Source: Mesorhizobium sp. SOD10 (GTDB lineage Bacteria; Pseudomonadota; Alphaproteobacteria; Rhizobiales; Rhizobiaceae). From it: 64,000 nucleotides of DNA. The stretch spans positions 60,112 through 124,111 of the forward strand of contig CCNA01000025.1 in assembly GCA_000824805.1 (NCBI GenBank). Direction: 5' to 3'. Below are positions 16,450 through 27,749 of the stretch, piece after piece (within the stretch, counting starts at the first letter, position 1; each line of letters begins with the position of its first letter). Made by a program: the position numbers and the translations under genes. Under the pieces are notes generated by a model, which made no database searches, was not told the origin of the DNA, and was given only the letters and a program-made list of their open reading frames with translations.

Positions 16450-17604
16450 ATGGCGGCCCAGACCGGAAAGTCCTTTATCGGCCGCTTCGGCGTCCATATC
16501 GCCGTGCTCGTCTTCGTGGCGATCTGGACCATCCCCACTCTCGGCATCCTCGTCTCGTCGCTGCGGGACAAGGACCAGATCGTCGCGTCGGGCTGGTGGA
16601 ACGCCTTCGCCAGCTCCAGCCAGAGCGAGGCGGGACGGTTGCCGGGTGCGTCGGCGCAAACCCAGAAGGACGGCAAATACGTCATCGAGGGCAACATCTT
16701 CGGCGACGGTCCCAAGCGCGAGATCAGCGCCTTCGGCGTAAAATCTTCTGCGCCGACGCAGTACAAGGCGGGATCGGTCGCCGACCTCAATGATGGCGTC
16801 ACCCTGCAGATGAACGCCGATGGCAGCTTCGTGCTGTCTTCACCGAAAGCCTTCGAGGGCGACCGCGGCCAGCGCGTCTATTTCGCCTCGTCGGCGCCGC
16901 CGAAATTCACCCCCGAGAACTACAGAACCGTGCTGTTTTCGGAAGGCATCGGCCGCTCCTTCATGAACTCGCTGACGGTGACCATTCCGGCGACGGTAAT
17001 CCCGATCCTGATCGCCGCCTTCGCGGCCTACGCATTGGCCTGGATGCGCTTTCCCGGCCGGGCGTTGCTGATCGCGGTCATCATCGGCCTTCTGGTGGTG
17101 CCGCTGCAGATGTCGCTGATCCCGCTGCTCAGGCTCTATAACGGCGTCGGCAGCTTCTTCGGCGTGCCCTCCAAGACCTATCTTGGCATCTGGCTGGCGC
17201 ATACCGGCTTCGGCCTGCCCTTCGCCATCTACCTGCTCCGGAGCTACATCGCCGGCCTGCCGCGCGAGATCATGGAATCGGCGCGCATCGACGGCGCCAG
17301 CGACTTCGAGATCTTCGTCAAGATCGTGCTGCCGCTGTCCTTCCCGGTGCTTGCCTCCTTCGCCATCTTCCAGTTCCTGTGGGTATGGAACGATCTCCTG
17401 GTGGCGATGGTTTTCCTCGGCACGGCGCCCGATCAGATCGTGCTGACGGCCAAGCTCAACGCGCTGCTCGGCTCGCGGGGCGGCAACTGGGAAATCCTGA
17501 CGACATCGGCGTTCATCACCATCATCGTGCCGCTGATCGTGTTCTTCTCGCTGCAGCGCTATTTCGTCCGCGGGCTGCTTGCCGGCTCCGTGAAAGGAGG
17601 TTGA
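16450..17604 (+). CDS. aglG: Alpha-glucoside ABC transporter permease
   Basis: A 384-residue MalG-type permease. The first membrane helix (about 13-36) is separated from the core by a roughly 120-residue periplasmic insert (to about 160), longer than in most sugar permeases and typical of AglG. The EAA loop is MESARIDGASDFEIFVKIVLP. The start is separated from the aglF stop by one base, indicating coupled translation. Confidence 0.87.
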   Translation: MAAQTGKSFIGRFGVHIAVLVFVAIWTIPTLGILVSSLRDKDQIVASGWWNAFASSSQSEAGRLPGASAQTQKDGKYVIEGNIFGDGPKREISAFGVKSSAPTQYKAGSVADLNDGVTLQMNADGSFVLSSPKAFEGDRGQRVYFASSAPPKFTPENYRTVLFSEGIGRSFMNSLTVTIPATVIPILIAAFAAYALAWMRFPGRALLIAVIIGLLVVPLQMSLIPLLRLYNGVGSFFGVPSKTYLGIWLAHTGFGLPFAIYLLRSYIAGLPREIMESARIDGASDFEIFVKIVLPLSFPVLASFAIFQFLWVWNDLLVAMVFLGTAPDQIVLTAKLNALLGSRGGNWEILTTSAFITIIVPLIVFFSLQRYFVRGLLAGSVKGG

Positions 17605-17608
17605 AGAC

Positions 17609-19285
<1,677 letters not shown>

Positions 19286-19319
19286 ACTTGCAGACAGAGA
19301 TTAACGGGAGGAGAGAACC

Positions 19320-20432
<1,113 letters not shown>

Positions 20433-20467
20433 GGCCGATCGGGAGGCTGGCGTTCCCGGTAAACAAA

Positions 20468-20494
20468 AGAGCGGCGGGCAAAGCCCGCCGCTCT
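20468..20494. terminator. Bidirectional terminator between aglK and the DUF680 pair
   Basis: Perfect 12-bp stem AGAGCGGCGGGC, loop AAA, GCCCGCCGCTCT. The right side is followed by CTCTTC. On the minus strand the stem is followed by TTTTGTTT, so it also serves the convergent DUF680 gene at 20517. Confidence 0.8.
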
Positions 20495-20516
20495 CTCTTC
20501 AAATGACAGTCGGCTG

Positions 20517-20750
20517 TCAGTGGTTGCCGAAATGGTCGCGGTCGCTACCCTGCGGAGCCGACTTGTGTACGTCGCGCGACGAGTTCAGCAGCTTGTAAAC
20601 CGTCGAGTCGGCACCGATCGACGAGGTGCGCGTGGTGTCGACGGCCGGAGCCGGCTGATTGACGCCGCTGTTGTTGTAATTGTCGCTGCCCGCAAAAGCA
20701 GCGGTGGAAACGGCCATCAAAGCCGCCGTGGCAAGAACGATCTTCTTCAT
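20517..20750 (-). CDS. DUF680 family secreted small protein, copy 1
   Basis: A 77-residue protein with a Sec signal peptide (MKKIVLATAALMAVSTAAFA) and a short Asn/Ser/Asp-rich mature part that begins GSDNYNNSG and ends DRDHFGNH. It matches DUF680, a Mesorhizobium-specific family of unknown function whose members start MKKIVLxxAAL...AFAGSDxY. The mature chain is only about 57 residues, without cysteines. AGGAGCAC precedes the ATG. It is in tandem with a second copy 69 bp upstream on the same strand. Confidence 0.85.
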   Translation of the reverse strand: MKKIVLATAALMAVSTAAFAGSDNYNNSGVNQPAPAVDTTRTSSIGADSTVYKLLNSSRDVHKSAPQGSDRDHFGNH

Positions 20751-20819
20751 TTTAGTGCTCCTAAATCCTATGGTCCGACCGATGGGCGGGCAAGCCCGCC
20801 GCCGGGTCGAGGTCGGCTG

Positions 20820-21026
20820 TTAGTTGTTGCCGAAAAGGTTGTGGTCGGCGCCCGTCGTGGCAGGCTGCTGAGTGGCCGGCGCGGACTGGCGGACCGAAGC
20901 CGTGTAGGACGAGTCGACCTTGGCCGACGCCTGATTGGCTTCGTTCGGGTTGTAATGGTCGCTACCAGCGAAGGCGCTGCCGGAAATTGCCAGAAGGGCT
21001 GCGGCAGTGAGAACAATCTTTTTCAT
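20820..21026 (-). CDS. DUF680 family secreted small protein, copy 2
   Basis: A 68-residue paralogue of the neighbouring gene: signal peptide MKKIVLTAAALLAISGSAFA, mature start GSDHYNPNEANQ, end DHNLFGNN. The signal and the xxFGN end are conserved while the middle differs, suggesting duplication followed by fast drift. Function unknown. It probably leads the pair. A small hairpin (20785-20800) lies between the two genes. Confidence 0.85.
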   Translation of the reverse strand: MKKIVLTAAALLAISGSAFAGSDHYNPNEANQASAKVDSSYTASVRQSAPATQQPATTGADHNLFGNN

Positions 21027-21495
21027 TTTTGCTACTCCAGTATCTTTTATTCCGTCCGTCTAGCGGCGTGTCTTGGGAATGAAATCGCGTCGTTCGGACA
21101 GCGCTGATTTGGGTGACCCGACTGCCGGATTCCAATCACGAAGTTTTTTCGCCTGGACCAAGAATCCGCATCTTGAAGTTTTGATAAGCATGCCTATGAC
21201 TTTATTTTTATCCAGCCTTATCAAATGTTTAGCCTTGTTTCGCAGTTGGCTCACCAAATGTATCGGAGCGCCAACGTTCACACCATCTTGCACGCACCGT
21301 CAACAGAAACGAACCGTTCGGTTCGATTTTAGAAACTCCTAATAGTTACTTTTCGATACCATTGACCCCCCTACCCCTGTTCCAAGGGGGCGAATCGACT
21401 CGCTTTAATCGCGTTCTGGCTGATAACCGGGGGGCTTCCTGCCGGATGGGCCAGCGGCGTTGCGCTGGAAGGGGGCGGCAGTCCAAGCCTTTCTA
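21027..21495. other. Intergenic region upstream of the DUF680 genes
   Basis: About 470 bp with visibly lower GC than its surroundings and no convincing gene. An open frame at 21060-21293 (minus) lacks a ribosome site and protein-like character. A weak hairpin CCCCT...AGGGG lies at 21374-21389. The region probably holds the DUF680 promoter and the 3' side of the reductase gene. Confidence 0.4.
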
Positions 21496-22242
21496 TCAAA
21501 CCCCGTAGCGCTCGGTGCGGATCATCCCCGCCGGAACGCCGGCGCCGATCAGGGCATCAGCGGCGGCCGAGACGAACGCGTTCGAGCCGCAGACATAGGC
21601 GAGCCTCGGCGCCTTCGGCAGGCGCTCCACGGCCTGCGCCATCATGCGGGCGTCAACGCGCCGCGAATAGTCGGACGGCCGCCGGGCCGGTTCGCGGGTC
21701 AGCGTCAGCACCAGATCGAACCCGTCGCGACGATCGTCGAGACCGATCAGCTCGTCGCGAAAAATCACCTCGTCCCAGACCCGCGCCGAGAACACCAGCG
21801 CAACGGGCACCGCCGTGTTGCGCAGTGTGCGATGGCGCACCATCGCCATCAGCGGCACGACGCCCGAGCCGCCGCCGACCAGAAGGATCGGCCCGCCGTC
21901 GCCCTCCTCCCAGATGAAATGGCCGCCGAGCGGCCCGCGCAATTCGATTTCGTCGCCGACGGCAGCCACGTCGTGGAAGAAGGGCGAGACCTCGCCATCG
22001 TCGAGCCGCTCGATCGCGAGCTCGACGGCGCCACCTGTTTCCGGCGCCGAAGCGATGGAATAGGAACGGCGCGCCTGATAACCGTCCGGCGCCGTCAGCC
22101 TGATGTCGACATGCTGTCCGGCCAGATGGGCGAAAGGCCGCGACGGCTGGAACCAGAAGCTGGTGACGCGCGGCGTGCGCTTTTCGATGCGGCTGATTGT
22201 GGCTGCCTGCCAGGGCGATTGCGGCGACGGCTCGGCACTCAT
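21496..22242 (-). CDS. FAD/NAD(P)H-binding ferredoxin-reductase-like oxidoreductase
   Basis: A 248-residue flavin reductase of the ferredoxin-NADP reductase superfamily. The FAD-binding RRSYSIAS motif and the NAD(P)-binding GGGSGVVPLMAMVRH are present, ending in CGSNAFVSAAADALI and the terminal ERYG. No iron-sulfur domain. It lies directly downstream of the sulfite-oxidase-like gene and probably passes electrons to or from it. The start is ATG 22242; a GTG at 22269 that overlaps the upstream stop (GTGA) would add 9 residues and is equally possible. Confidence 0.82.
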   Translation of the reverse strand: MSAEPSPQSPWQAATISRIEKRTPRVTSFWFQPSRPFAHLAGQHVDIRLTAPDGYQARRSYSIASAPETGGAVELAIERLDDGEVSPFFHDVAAVGDEIELRGPLGGHFIWEEGDGGPILLVGGGSGVVPLMAMVRHRTLRNTAVPVALVFSARVWDEVIFRDELIGLDDRRDGFDLVLTLTREPARRPSDYSRRVDARMMAQAVERLPKAPRLAYVCGSNAFVSAAADALIGAGVPAGMIRTERYGV

Positions 22243-22265
22243 CGATTGCTGCTCACGGATGGCCC

Positions 22266-22877
22266 TCACGGGTCACTGGAATAGCGCTGCTCGCGCCAGG
22301 GGTCGCCATACATGTGATAGCCGCGCAGCTCCCAGAAGCCCGGTTCGTCGCGGTCGGTGAACTGCAGCCCGTTCACCCATTTGGCCGATTTCCAGAAATA
22401 GAGATGCGGCACCAGAAGCCGCGCCGGGCCGCCATGATCGGGCGGGATCGGCTTGCCCTCATAGAGCAGCGCCACCATCGCCTTGCCGGTGACGAGGTCC
22501 TTGGTCGGTACGTTGGTCGAATAGCCATCGAAGGACAGCGCCAGCGTGTAGGCCGTCGGCGGCTCGATGCCGGCATCGGCGAGGATGTCGTCGATCAACA
22601 CGCCCTGCCAGGGCGTGTTGAACTTGGTCCAGGCCGTCACGCAATGGATGTCGCGCGTCATCTTGCTTTGCGGCAAGGCGTTGAATTCGGCCCAGTTCCA
22701 TTTCTTGAGCGGCTTTGGCCCCTGCTTGAGAGTGAAGGACCAGTCCTCGGTGCGCACGCGCGGCGTCGGCCCGGCCGAGAGAACGGGGAAACCCTGTTCC
22801 AGATATTGGCCGGGCGGAATGCGCGAGTCGGTGTCCGAAGGAGGACGCCGTCCGGAGAAGAAGCCACGCGTGACCAT
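22266..22877 (-). CDS. Molybdopterin-dependent sulfite-oxidase-like enzyme
   Basis: A 203-residue protein of the sulfite oxidase/YedY fold with the molybdenum-ligating cysteine in RDIHCVTAW and cofactor-contacting HGGPARLLVPHLYFWKSAKWV. No Tat or Sec signal is visible, so unlike YedY/MsrP it is predicted to be cytoplasmic. It lacks the dimerisation domain of sulfite oxidases. AGGAGG lies ahead of the ATG. It is paired with the flavin reductase at 21496-22242, suggesting a soluble two-component redox enzyme. Substrate unknown. Confidence 0.82.
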   Translation of the reverse strand: MVTRGFFSGRRPPSDTDSRIPPGQYLEQGFPVLSAGPTPRVRTEDWSFTLKQGPKPLKKWNWAEFNALPQSKMTRDIHCVTAWTKFNTPWQGVLIDDILADAGIEPPTAYTLALSFDGYSTNVPTKDLVTGKAMVALLYEGKPIPPDHGGPARLLVPHLYFWKSAKWVNGLQFTDRDEPGFWELRGYHMYGDPWREQRYSSDP

Positions 22878-22955
22878 CGAGACGCCTCCTGCACCGGCCG
22901 AACGATGCGGGCAGTGTTCTCGAATATGCCTCTACGGGCAACAGGAATCTTGAGA

Positions 22956-22988
22956 ACGCAGCCCGCCGGGAAAGCCGGCAGGCTGCGT
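22956..22988 (-). terminator. Hairpin downstream of the DegP gene
   Basis: Fourteen-bp stem with one G-T wobble between 22956-22969 and 22975-22988, loop of five bases, 10 bp after the protease stop read on the minus strand. The T content after the stem is low, so termination may be partial. Confidence 0.6.
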
Positions 22989-22998
22989 CAGGGCTTTT

Positions 22999-24570
22999 TC
23001 AGCCGGCGGCGAACGGGACCGCGACGAAGATCTGCGCGTCGCCGCGATCGATCAGCAGGAGCACCGACTTTTTGCCAGACTTGCCGGCCTCGGCGATCGC
23101 CTGGTTGGCCTGCCTGGCCGTCTTCACCGGCGTCTGGTCGACGCCGACGATGACGTCGCCCGGCTGGATGCCGGCCGCCGAGGCCGCCTTGTCCGGATTG
23201 ACCCGCTCGACCACCGCGCCGCGCTGGTTCTCGGAAAGGTTGAGCTGGTCGCGGATATCGGGCGTGAGGTCGGTCAGCCCGAGGCCGAGCGAGGGAACGC
23301 GCAGGCCCTGTTCGGCCGACGGGCTGCGGCCTTCATTGCCGTTCGAGGCGGTCTTCTGATCTTCGGCGTTGCGTCCGACATCGGCGGAGATCTGCATCGC
23401 CTTGCCTTTGCGCCAGATATTGACGGTTTCCTTGGCGCCCGGCGACACGTCGGCTACGGCGCGCGACAGATCCTTGGGCTCCTTGATCTCCTGACCGCCG
23501 AAACCGGTGATGACGTCGCCGGTTTCAATACCGGCCTTGGCCGCCGGCGACCCGTCGGTGACCTGGGACACCAGCGCGCCGCCCGGATGATCGAGCCCGA
23601 TGGCGCTGGCGACATCCGGCGTCACCGGCTGGATCTGCACGCCGAGATAGCCGTATTCGATGTCGCCGCCCTTCATCAGCTTGGCGACAACCTTCTGCGC
23701 CTGGTCCGACGGGATGGCGAAGCCGACGCCGACGCTGCCGCCATTGGGCGAGTAGATGGCGGTGTTGATGCCGACGACGTTGCCGTTGACGTCGACCAGC
23801 GGGCCGCCGGAATTGCCGTGGTTGATCGGCGCATCGATCTGGATGAAATCGTCGAAGGGCCCGCTATGCAGGTCGCGGCCGCGCGCCGAGACGATGCCGG
23901 CGGTAACGGTGGTGCCTATGCCGAACGGATTGCCGATCGCCAGCACCTGGTCGCCGGTCATCAGCTTGTTGGAATCGCCCCATTTGACGGTCGGCAGAGG
24001 CTTGTCGGCCTTGACCTTGAGCACCGCGAGATCGTTCTTGGCGTCGTGGCCGACGAGCTTGGCGGGAAGCTCGGTGCCGTCGTCGAGCGTCACCTTGATC
24101 GAGCTCGCTCCGTCGATGACGTGATTGTTGGTAACGATGGTGCCATCCGAATTGACGATGAAGCCGGAACCGAGCGCCTCGGCGCGCGGGCCCTGCTGCT
24201 GCGGCGGCGTCCGCGGCATCGGCATGCCCTGGTCGCCGAAGAATTGCTGAAAGAACTCGTCGAAAGGAGCGTTGCCGCCGAAAGGCGAACCCTCGCTAGA
24301 CTGCGCCTTCATGATCGAGGTGATCGTGACGACGGCCGGCTTGGTGACGGCGATGACCGGAGCGAAAGAGCCGTTCGGAGCCGTGATACCGGCGACGGGC
24401 GTCTGCGTCGTCGCGGCCACGGTGCTGACGCCGGCATTGTTCTGGGCGAAAGAGACGACAACGGGAGAAATGATCAGCGCGACGCCCAGCAGGGCGGCGA
24501 CGCGATGTCTGCGAAGAATGCTTGATGGTGACATGGTCGGTTCTGTCCGGGCGAGTGGTTGATCCGACAT
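22999..24570 (-). CDS. degP: DegP/HtrA-type periplasmic serine protease with two PDZ domains
   Basis: A 523-residue envelope quality-control protease. An N-terminal hydrophobic signal (about 24-42) precedes the trypsin-like domain with triad His150 (TNNHVID), Asp180 (KNDLAVLK) and Ser254 (HGNSGGPL). Two PDZ domains follow (GYLGVQIQPVT... and LGLGLTDLT...). A Gln/Pro/Phe-rich LA loop (FDEFFQQFFGDQG) is typical of DegP. The ATG at 24570 is chosen because TTGGGAG precedes it; an upstream ATG (24663) lacks one. Confidence 0.88.
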   Translation of the reverse strand: MSDQPLARTEPTMSPSSILRRHRVAALLGVALIISPVVVSFAQNNAGVSTVAATTQTPVAGITAPNGSFAPVIAVTKPAVVTITSIMKAQSSEGSPFGGNAPFDEFFQQFFGDQGMPMPRTPPQQQGPRAEALGSGFIVNSDGTIVTNNHVIDGASSIKVTLDDGTELPAKLVGHDAKNDLAVLKVKADKPLPTVKWGDSNKLMTGDQVLAIGNPFGIGTTVTAGIVSARGRDLHSGPFDDFIQIDAPINHGNSGGPLVDVNGNVVGINTAIYSPNGGSVGVGFAIPSDQAQKVVAKLMKGGDIEYGYLGVQIQPVTPDVASAIGLDHPGGALVSQVTDGSPAAKAGIETGDVITGFGGQEIKEPKDLSRAVADVSPGAKETVNIWRKGKAMQISADVGRNAEDQKTASNGNEGRSPSAEQGLRVPSLGLGLTDLTPDIRDQLNLSENQRGAVVERVNPDKAASAAGIQPGDVIVGVDQTPVKTARQANQAIAEAGKSGKKSVLLLIDRGDAQIFVAVPFAAG

Positions 24571-24723
24571 CGCGGACGCTCCCAAGGGGGTCGTCCGTCG
24601 ACGTGCCGAGGGCCGGACCTGCCTGTCTCGCCGTGCATGGCAGCCGGCCGTCTCGACAGACAAACATCTAGGATGCGGAATGGCCCGAATTAGGGTTTTG
24701 CGGCGACCTTACAAAGATTTAAT

Positions 24724-25485
24724 TCAGGATGCGCTTACGAACCGCTCCCGCCGGCGCAGATAAGAGGAGGCAATTTGGCGCAGTCTGGCGCGGTCGAAAC
24801 TTGGGCCGTGGCCGCCATGGCCGATGCGGATCGGTAGGTCGAGCAGGCGCTGCATGGTGTGGCAATAGGCGGTGCGGTCCGAATCCGGCAGGTCGTCGAT
24901 CAGCATGCCGTCATAGACGGCGTCGCCGGCGAAGAAGAGGCCGTCGGCCTCATCGAAAAGCCCGATCGAATCCGGCGAATGTCCCGGCAAATGTAGCACG
25001 CGGAATTTCCGGTCGCCGAGATCGACGACTTCGCCCTCGTCGAGCGCGCGGGTCAGCGGCGCGGACGGAATCCGGTAATCGGCCGCCTTCCAGTCCGGCG
25101 CCGGCAGCTTCGAGACGGCGCCGTCGAGATTGTGGAACATATAGGCGTAGGTGACGGCATCATCCATGCCGTCGAACTGCGCCGCGCTCATCCTCGGCCC
25201 CATGCGCAGCGGGAATTCGTGCAGCGAGCCGACATGGTCGAGATGAATGTGGGTCGCGACGACGATCAGCGGCTTGCCGGGCGGCGTGTCGATCTCGGGC
25301 GCCAGCGGACAAATGCCCATGCCGGTGTCGACCAGCAGATCCGCGTCGCGGCCCTTCAGATGCCACATATTGGCGCGCACGAAATCATGCACGAAGGGCT
25401 CGGTCAGTATCGTCGTCCCGGCATCGACTTCCGCCTTGCCGAACCAGTCGCCCACCACAAGCTCGGGCATCGAGCCGCCACCCAT
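24724..25485 (-). CDS. Metallo-beta-lactamase-fold hydrolase
   Basis: A 253-residue MBL-fold protein with the zinc motif THIHLDHVG (His79, His81, Asp83, His84), a second metal region LHLPGHSPDSIGL and FAGDAVYDG. The class includes lactonases, glyoxalase II and others, so the reaction cannot be fixed. Its ATG shares bases with the phosphofructokinase stop (ATGA at 25482-25485 on the minus strand), so the two are translationally coupled. An ATG five codons later, after GGTGGCGG, is an alternative start. Confidence 0.8.
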   Translation of the reverse strand: MGGGSMPELVVGDWFGKAEVDAGTTILTEPFVHDFVRANMWHLKGRDADLLVDTGMGICPLAPEIDTPPGKPLIVVATHIHLDHVGSLHEFPLRMGPRMSAAQFDGMDDAVTYAYMFHNLDGAVSKLPAPDWKAADYRIPSAPLTRALDEGEVVDLGDRKFRVLHLPGHSPDSIGLFDEADGLFFAGDAVYDGMLIDDLPDSDRTAYCHTMQRLLDLPIRIGHGGHGPSFDRARLRQIASSYLRRRERFVSAS

Positions 25486-26651
25486 CAGACGAAGGGCTTT
25501 CCGACCTTGTACTTTTCCGGCACCAGCCGCTTCAAATAGGCCATGCCGGCTTCCGAGAGCTGGTTGGCGTCCGGCTTCAGGAAATCGTCCGGCATGTGCC
25601 GCGTCTTGCCGGCCACCGCCTTCAGCGGCACTTTCTTCAACACCGTCTTCGACCCGTCATATTGCAGCGCGACCGAGCCGCCGCCTTCGCCGGCGACGGC
25701 AACCGCGAAGGCGCCGGCATCGAAGGCTTCCTGCGCGTCGACGGCGCTGATCGCGCCGACATAGCCGCGCGGCATGTAGCCCAGCGCGTCAACCCGCGCG
25801 CGCTTCCCCGGCAGGCCTTCGGCAAGCGCCCGTTCCAGCGCCGCCGGCAGATCGCTGCCCGACAGTTTGACATTGCCGTGCTGGTCGCGCTCGAGCTTGT
25901 CCGGCGGCACCAGGCTTTCGACCAGCGCTTTGCCGTCGGCGGTGCTGACGCCTTCCGAGACGGCGACGATGCAGCGCTTATGGCGATCCAGCTTTTCGCG
26001 CACCTCATCGATGAAGCGCTTCGCCGAGAAGGCACGCTCCGGCACATAGACCAGATGCGGGCCGCTGTCCGGATCGAGCTGCCAAGCGGCCGCGGCGGCG
26101 GTCAGGAAGCCGGCATGCCGGCCCATGACGATACCGACATAGATGCCGGGCAGGGCGCGGAAATCGAGGTCGACCGAGAGGAAGGCGCCGGCGACGAATT
26201 CGGCCGCCGAGATGAAGCCCGGCGTGTGGTCGTTCTCCTCGAGGTCGTTGTCGATGGTCTTGGGCGCATGCACGAAGGCGATCGAACCGCCGGCGGCATC
26301 GGTCAGGATCTGCTGCGTGCCCGAGGTGTCGTTGCCGCCGATATAGATGAAGGCGTCGGCGCCGGCCTTTTTCAAGCCGTTGAGGATGACCTCGCAATAG
26401 GCGGCGTCAGGCTTGTCGCGGGTCGAGCCAAGGGCCGCGCTCGGCGTGCCGGCAATCAGCCGCAGCCGATCCTCGGGGATGGCGGAGAGATCGACATAAT
26501 TGCCGTCGCGGATGCCGCGTACGCCATGGATCGAGCCCAGCACCTTGGCGCCTGGATGGCGCTTGCGGATTTCCAGCGTGGCGCCGACGACCGTCTGGTT
26601 GATGACGGCGGTCGGACCGCCGCCTTGCGCGATGACGAAGGTTCCAGCCAT
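25485..26651 (-). CDS. pfp: 6-phosphofructokinase, probably pyrophosphate-dependent
   Basis: A 388-residue phosphofructokinase-fold enzyme converting fructose-6P to fructose-1,6P2. Motifs: GGGPTAVINQ near the start, YIGGNDTSGTQQI and PKTIDNDL. The GGND in place of the GGDG of ATP enzymes favours a PPi-type (reversible) enzyme of the long rhizobial class. The ATG at 26651 follows GGGAGAAAAAGC; the frame is open further up without a ribosome site. The reversibility would let it serve gluconeogenesis in an organism that mainly uses the Entner-Doudoroff route. Confidence 0.82.
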   Translation of the reverse strand: MAGTFVIAQGGGPTAVINQTVVGATLEIRKRHPGAKVLGSIHGVRGIRDGNYVDLSAIPEDRLRLIAGTPSAALGSTRDKPDAAYCEVILNGLKKAGADAFIYIGGNDTSGTQQILTDAAGGSIAFVHAPKTIDNDLEENDHTPGFISAAEFVAGAFLSVDLDFRALPGIYVGIVMGRHAGFLTAAAAAWQLDPDSGPHLVYVPERAFSAKRFIDEVREKLDRHKRCIVAVSEGVSTADGKALVESLVPPDKLERDQHGNVKLSGSDLPAALERALAEGLPGKRARVDALGYMPRGYVGAISAVDAQEAFDAGAFAVAVAGEGGGSVALQYDGSKTVLKKVPLKAVAGKTRHMPDDFLKPDANQLSEAGMAYLKRLVPEKYKVGKPFV

Positions 26652-26736
26652 GCTTTTTCTCCCGAGGCGAAGGTTTTCACGGCACCTTCGCCTGTCTTGC
26701 GGCATCGCGCAACGGAAGAGTGGGCCGACGGAGCGA

Positions 26737-27507
26737 TCAGACCACGACGACCGGGTTCTTCTTGGAAACGCGGCTGTAGAGGTCGATGATGTCCTGGTTG
26801 ATCAAGCGCACGCAGCCCGACGACATCGCCTGGCCGATGCTCCACCATTCGGGCGAACCGTGGATACGGTAGCCGGTGTCCTTGCCGTTCTGATAGATGT
26901 AGAGGGCCCGGGCGCCGAGCGGATTGGTGAGGCCGCCGGGCTGGCCGCCCTGCCATTTCACCAGTTCCGGCTTGCGCTGGATCATCTCCGGCGGCGGCGT
27001 CCACACCGGCCATTCGCGGCCGTACTGGATGTTGGCGCGGCCCGACCAGCGGAAGCCGTCCTTGCCGATGCCGACGCCGTAGCGGATGGCATCGCCGCCC
27101 GGCTGGACGAGATAGAGCATGCGCTCCTCAAGATGGACGACGATGGTGCCGGGCGCCTCGCCGGTCTTGTCGACGACGATCTGGCGGCGGAACTGCGGCT
27201 TGACCTTCTGCCACGGCACGGCCGGAACCTCGAAACCACCATCGGTGAGCGAGGCATACATGACGTCGGGACCGGTGATGTTCTTGTCGACGCTGATCGC
27301 CGGGCGCATCGGCGGCACGGAACCGGTGACGGTGTTGTCGAGCTGCATTTGCGGCAGGTCGAGCGTGTCGGTGGTGCTGCAGGCGGCAAGGCCGAGCAGC
27401 GCCATGGCGCCGGCGCCCGAAAGCACGGCGCGGCGGGAAAGGAGAATTTCGGTATCGATTGCGGCGCCGTTGGAAGGCGGCGTCAGACTTTGCGGCAACT
27501 CGCGCAT
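26737..27507 (-). CDS. L,D-transpeptidase (YkuD domain) lipoprotein
   Basis: A 256-residue cell-wall cross-linking enzyme that forms 3-3 bonds in peptidoglycan or attaches proteins to it. The signal contains an RR pair and a lipobox LAAC with Cys43, so it is probably a lipoprotein. The YkuD catalytic motif is complete: His216 (IHGSP) and SSGCVR with Cys232. Rhizobiales rely heavily on such enzymes. The ATG at 27507 is used because GTAGGGTTTGG precedes it and it places the signal correctly. Confidence 0.87.
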   Translation of the reverse strand: MRELPQSLTPPSNGAAIDTEILLSRRAVLSGAGAMALLGLAACSTTDTLDLPQMQLDNTVTGSVPPMRPAISVDKNITGPDVMYASLTDGGFEVPAVPWQKVKPQFRRQIVVDKTGEAPGTIVVHLEERMLYLVQPGGDAIRYGVGIGKDGFRWSGRANIQYGREWPVWTPPPEMIQRKPELVKWQGGQPGGLTNPLGARALYIYQNGKDTGYRIHGSPEWWSIGQAMSSGCVRLINQDIIDLYSRVSKKNPVVVV

Positions 27508-27749
27508 GCACCAAACCCTACGCTGCCGGCGGGAAGCACGGTCCGGCCGGATCGCAGGCATTTTCAGCAGTCATGGTTGAAAAAGGGTGAAACGCGGGCG
27601 TCCGGCTTAACCCTAACCAATCGTTGTGGCGATCGATCGGGCTGCGGCCCAAGCGCTGAAGATTTTCGCCGAAGATTCTTTCGGCGGCCCCTTTACATTC
27701 CCGCCGGCCCCGGGATTTATCCTGTTCTTTGCGCTCAAGGAGCAGGGAA

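Noticed and set aside
21060..21293. 77-residue minus-strand frame upstream of the DUF680 genes
   Set aside because: No ribosome site or recognisable family, in a region of lower GC where chance frames of this size are expected.
24571..24663. Earlier ATG adding 31 residues to the DegP-type protease
   Set aside because: No ribosome site, and the added Arg-rich stretch would spoil the signal peptide.
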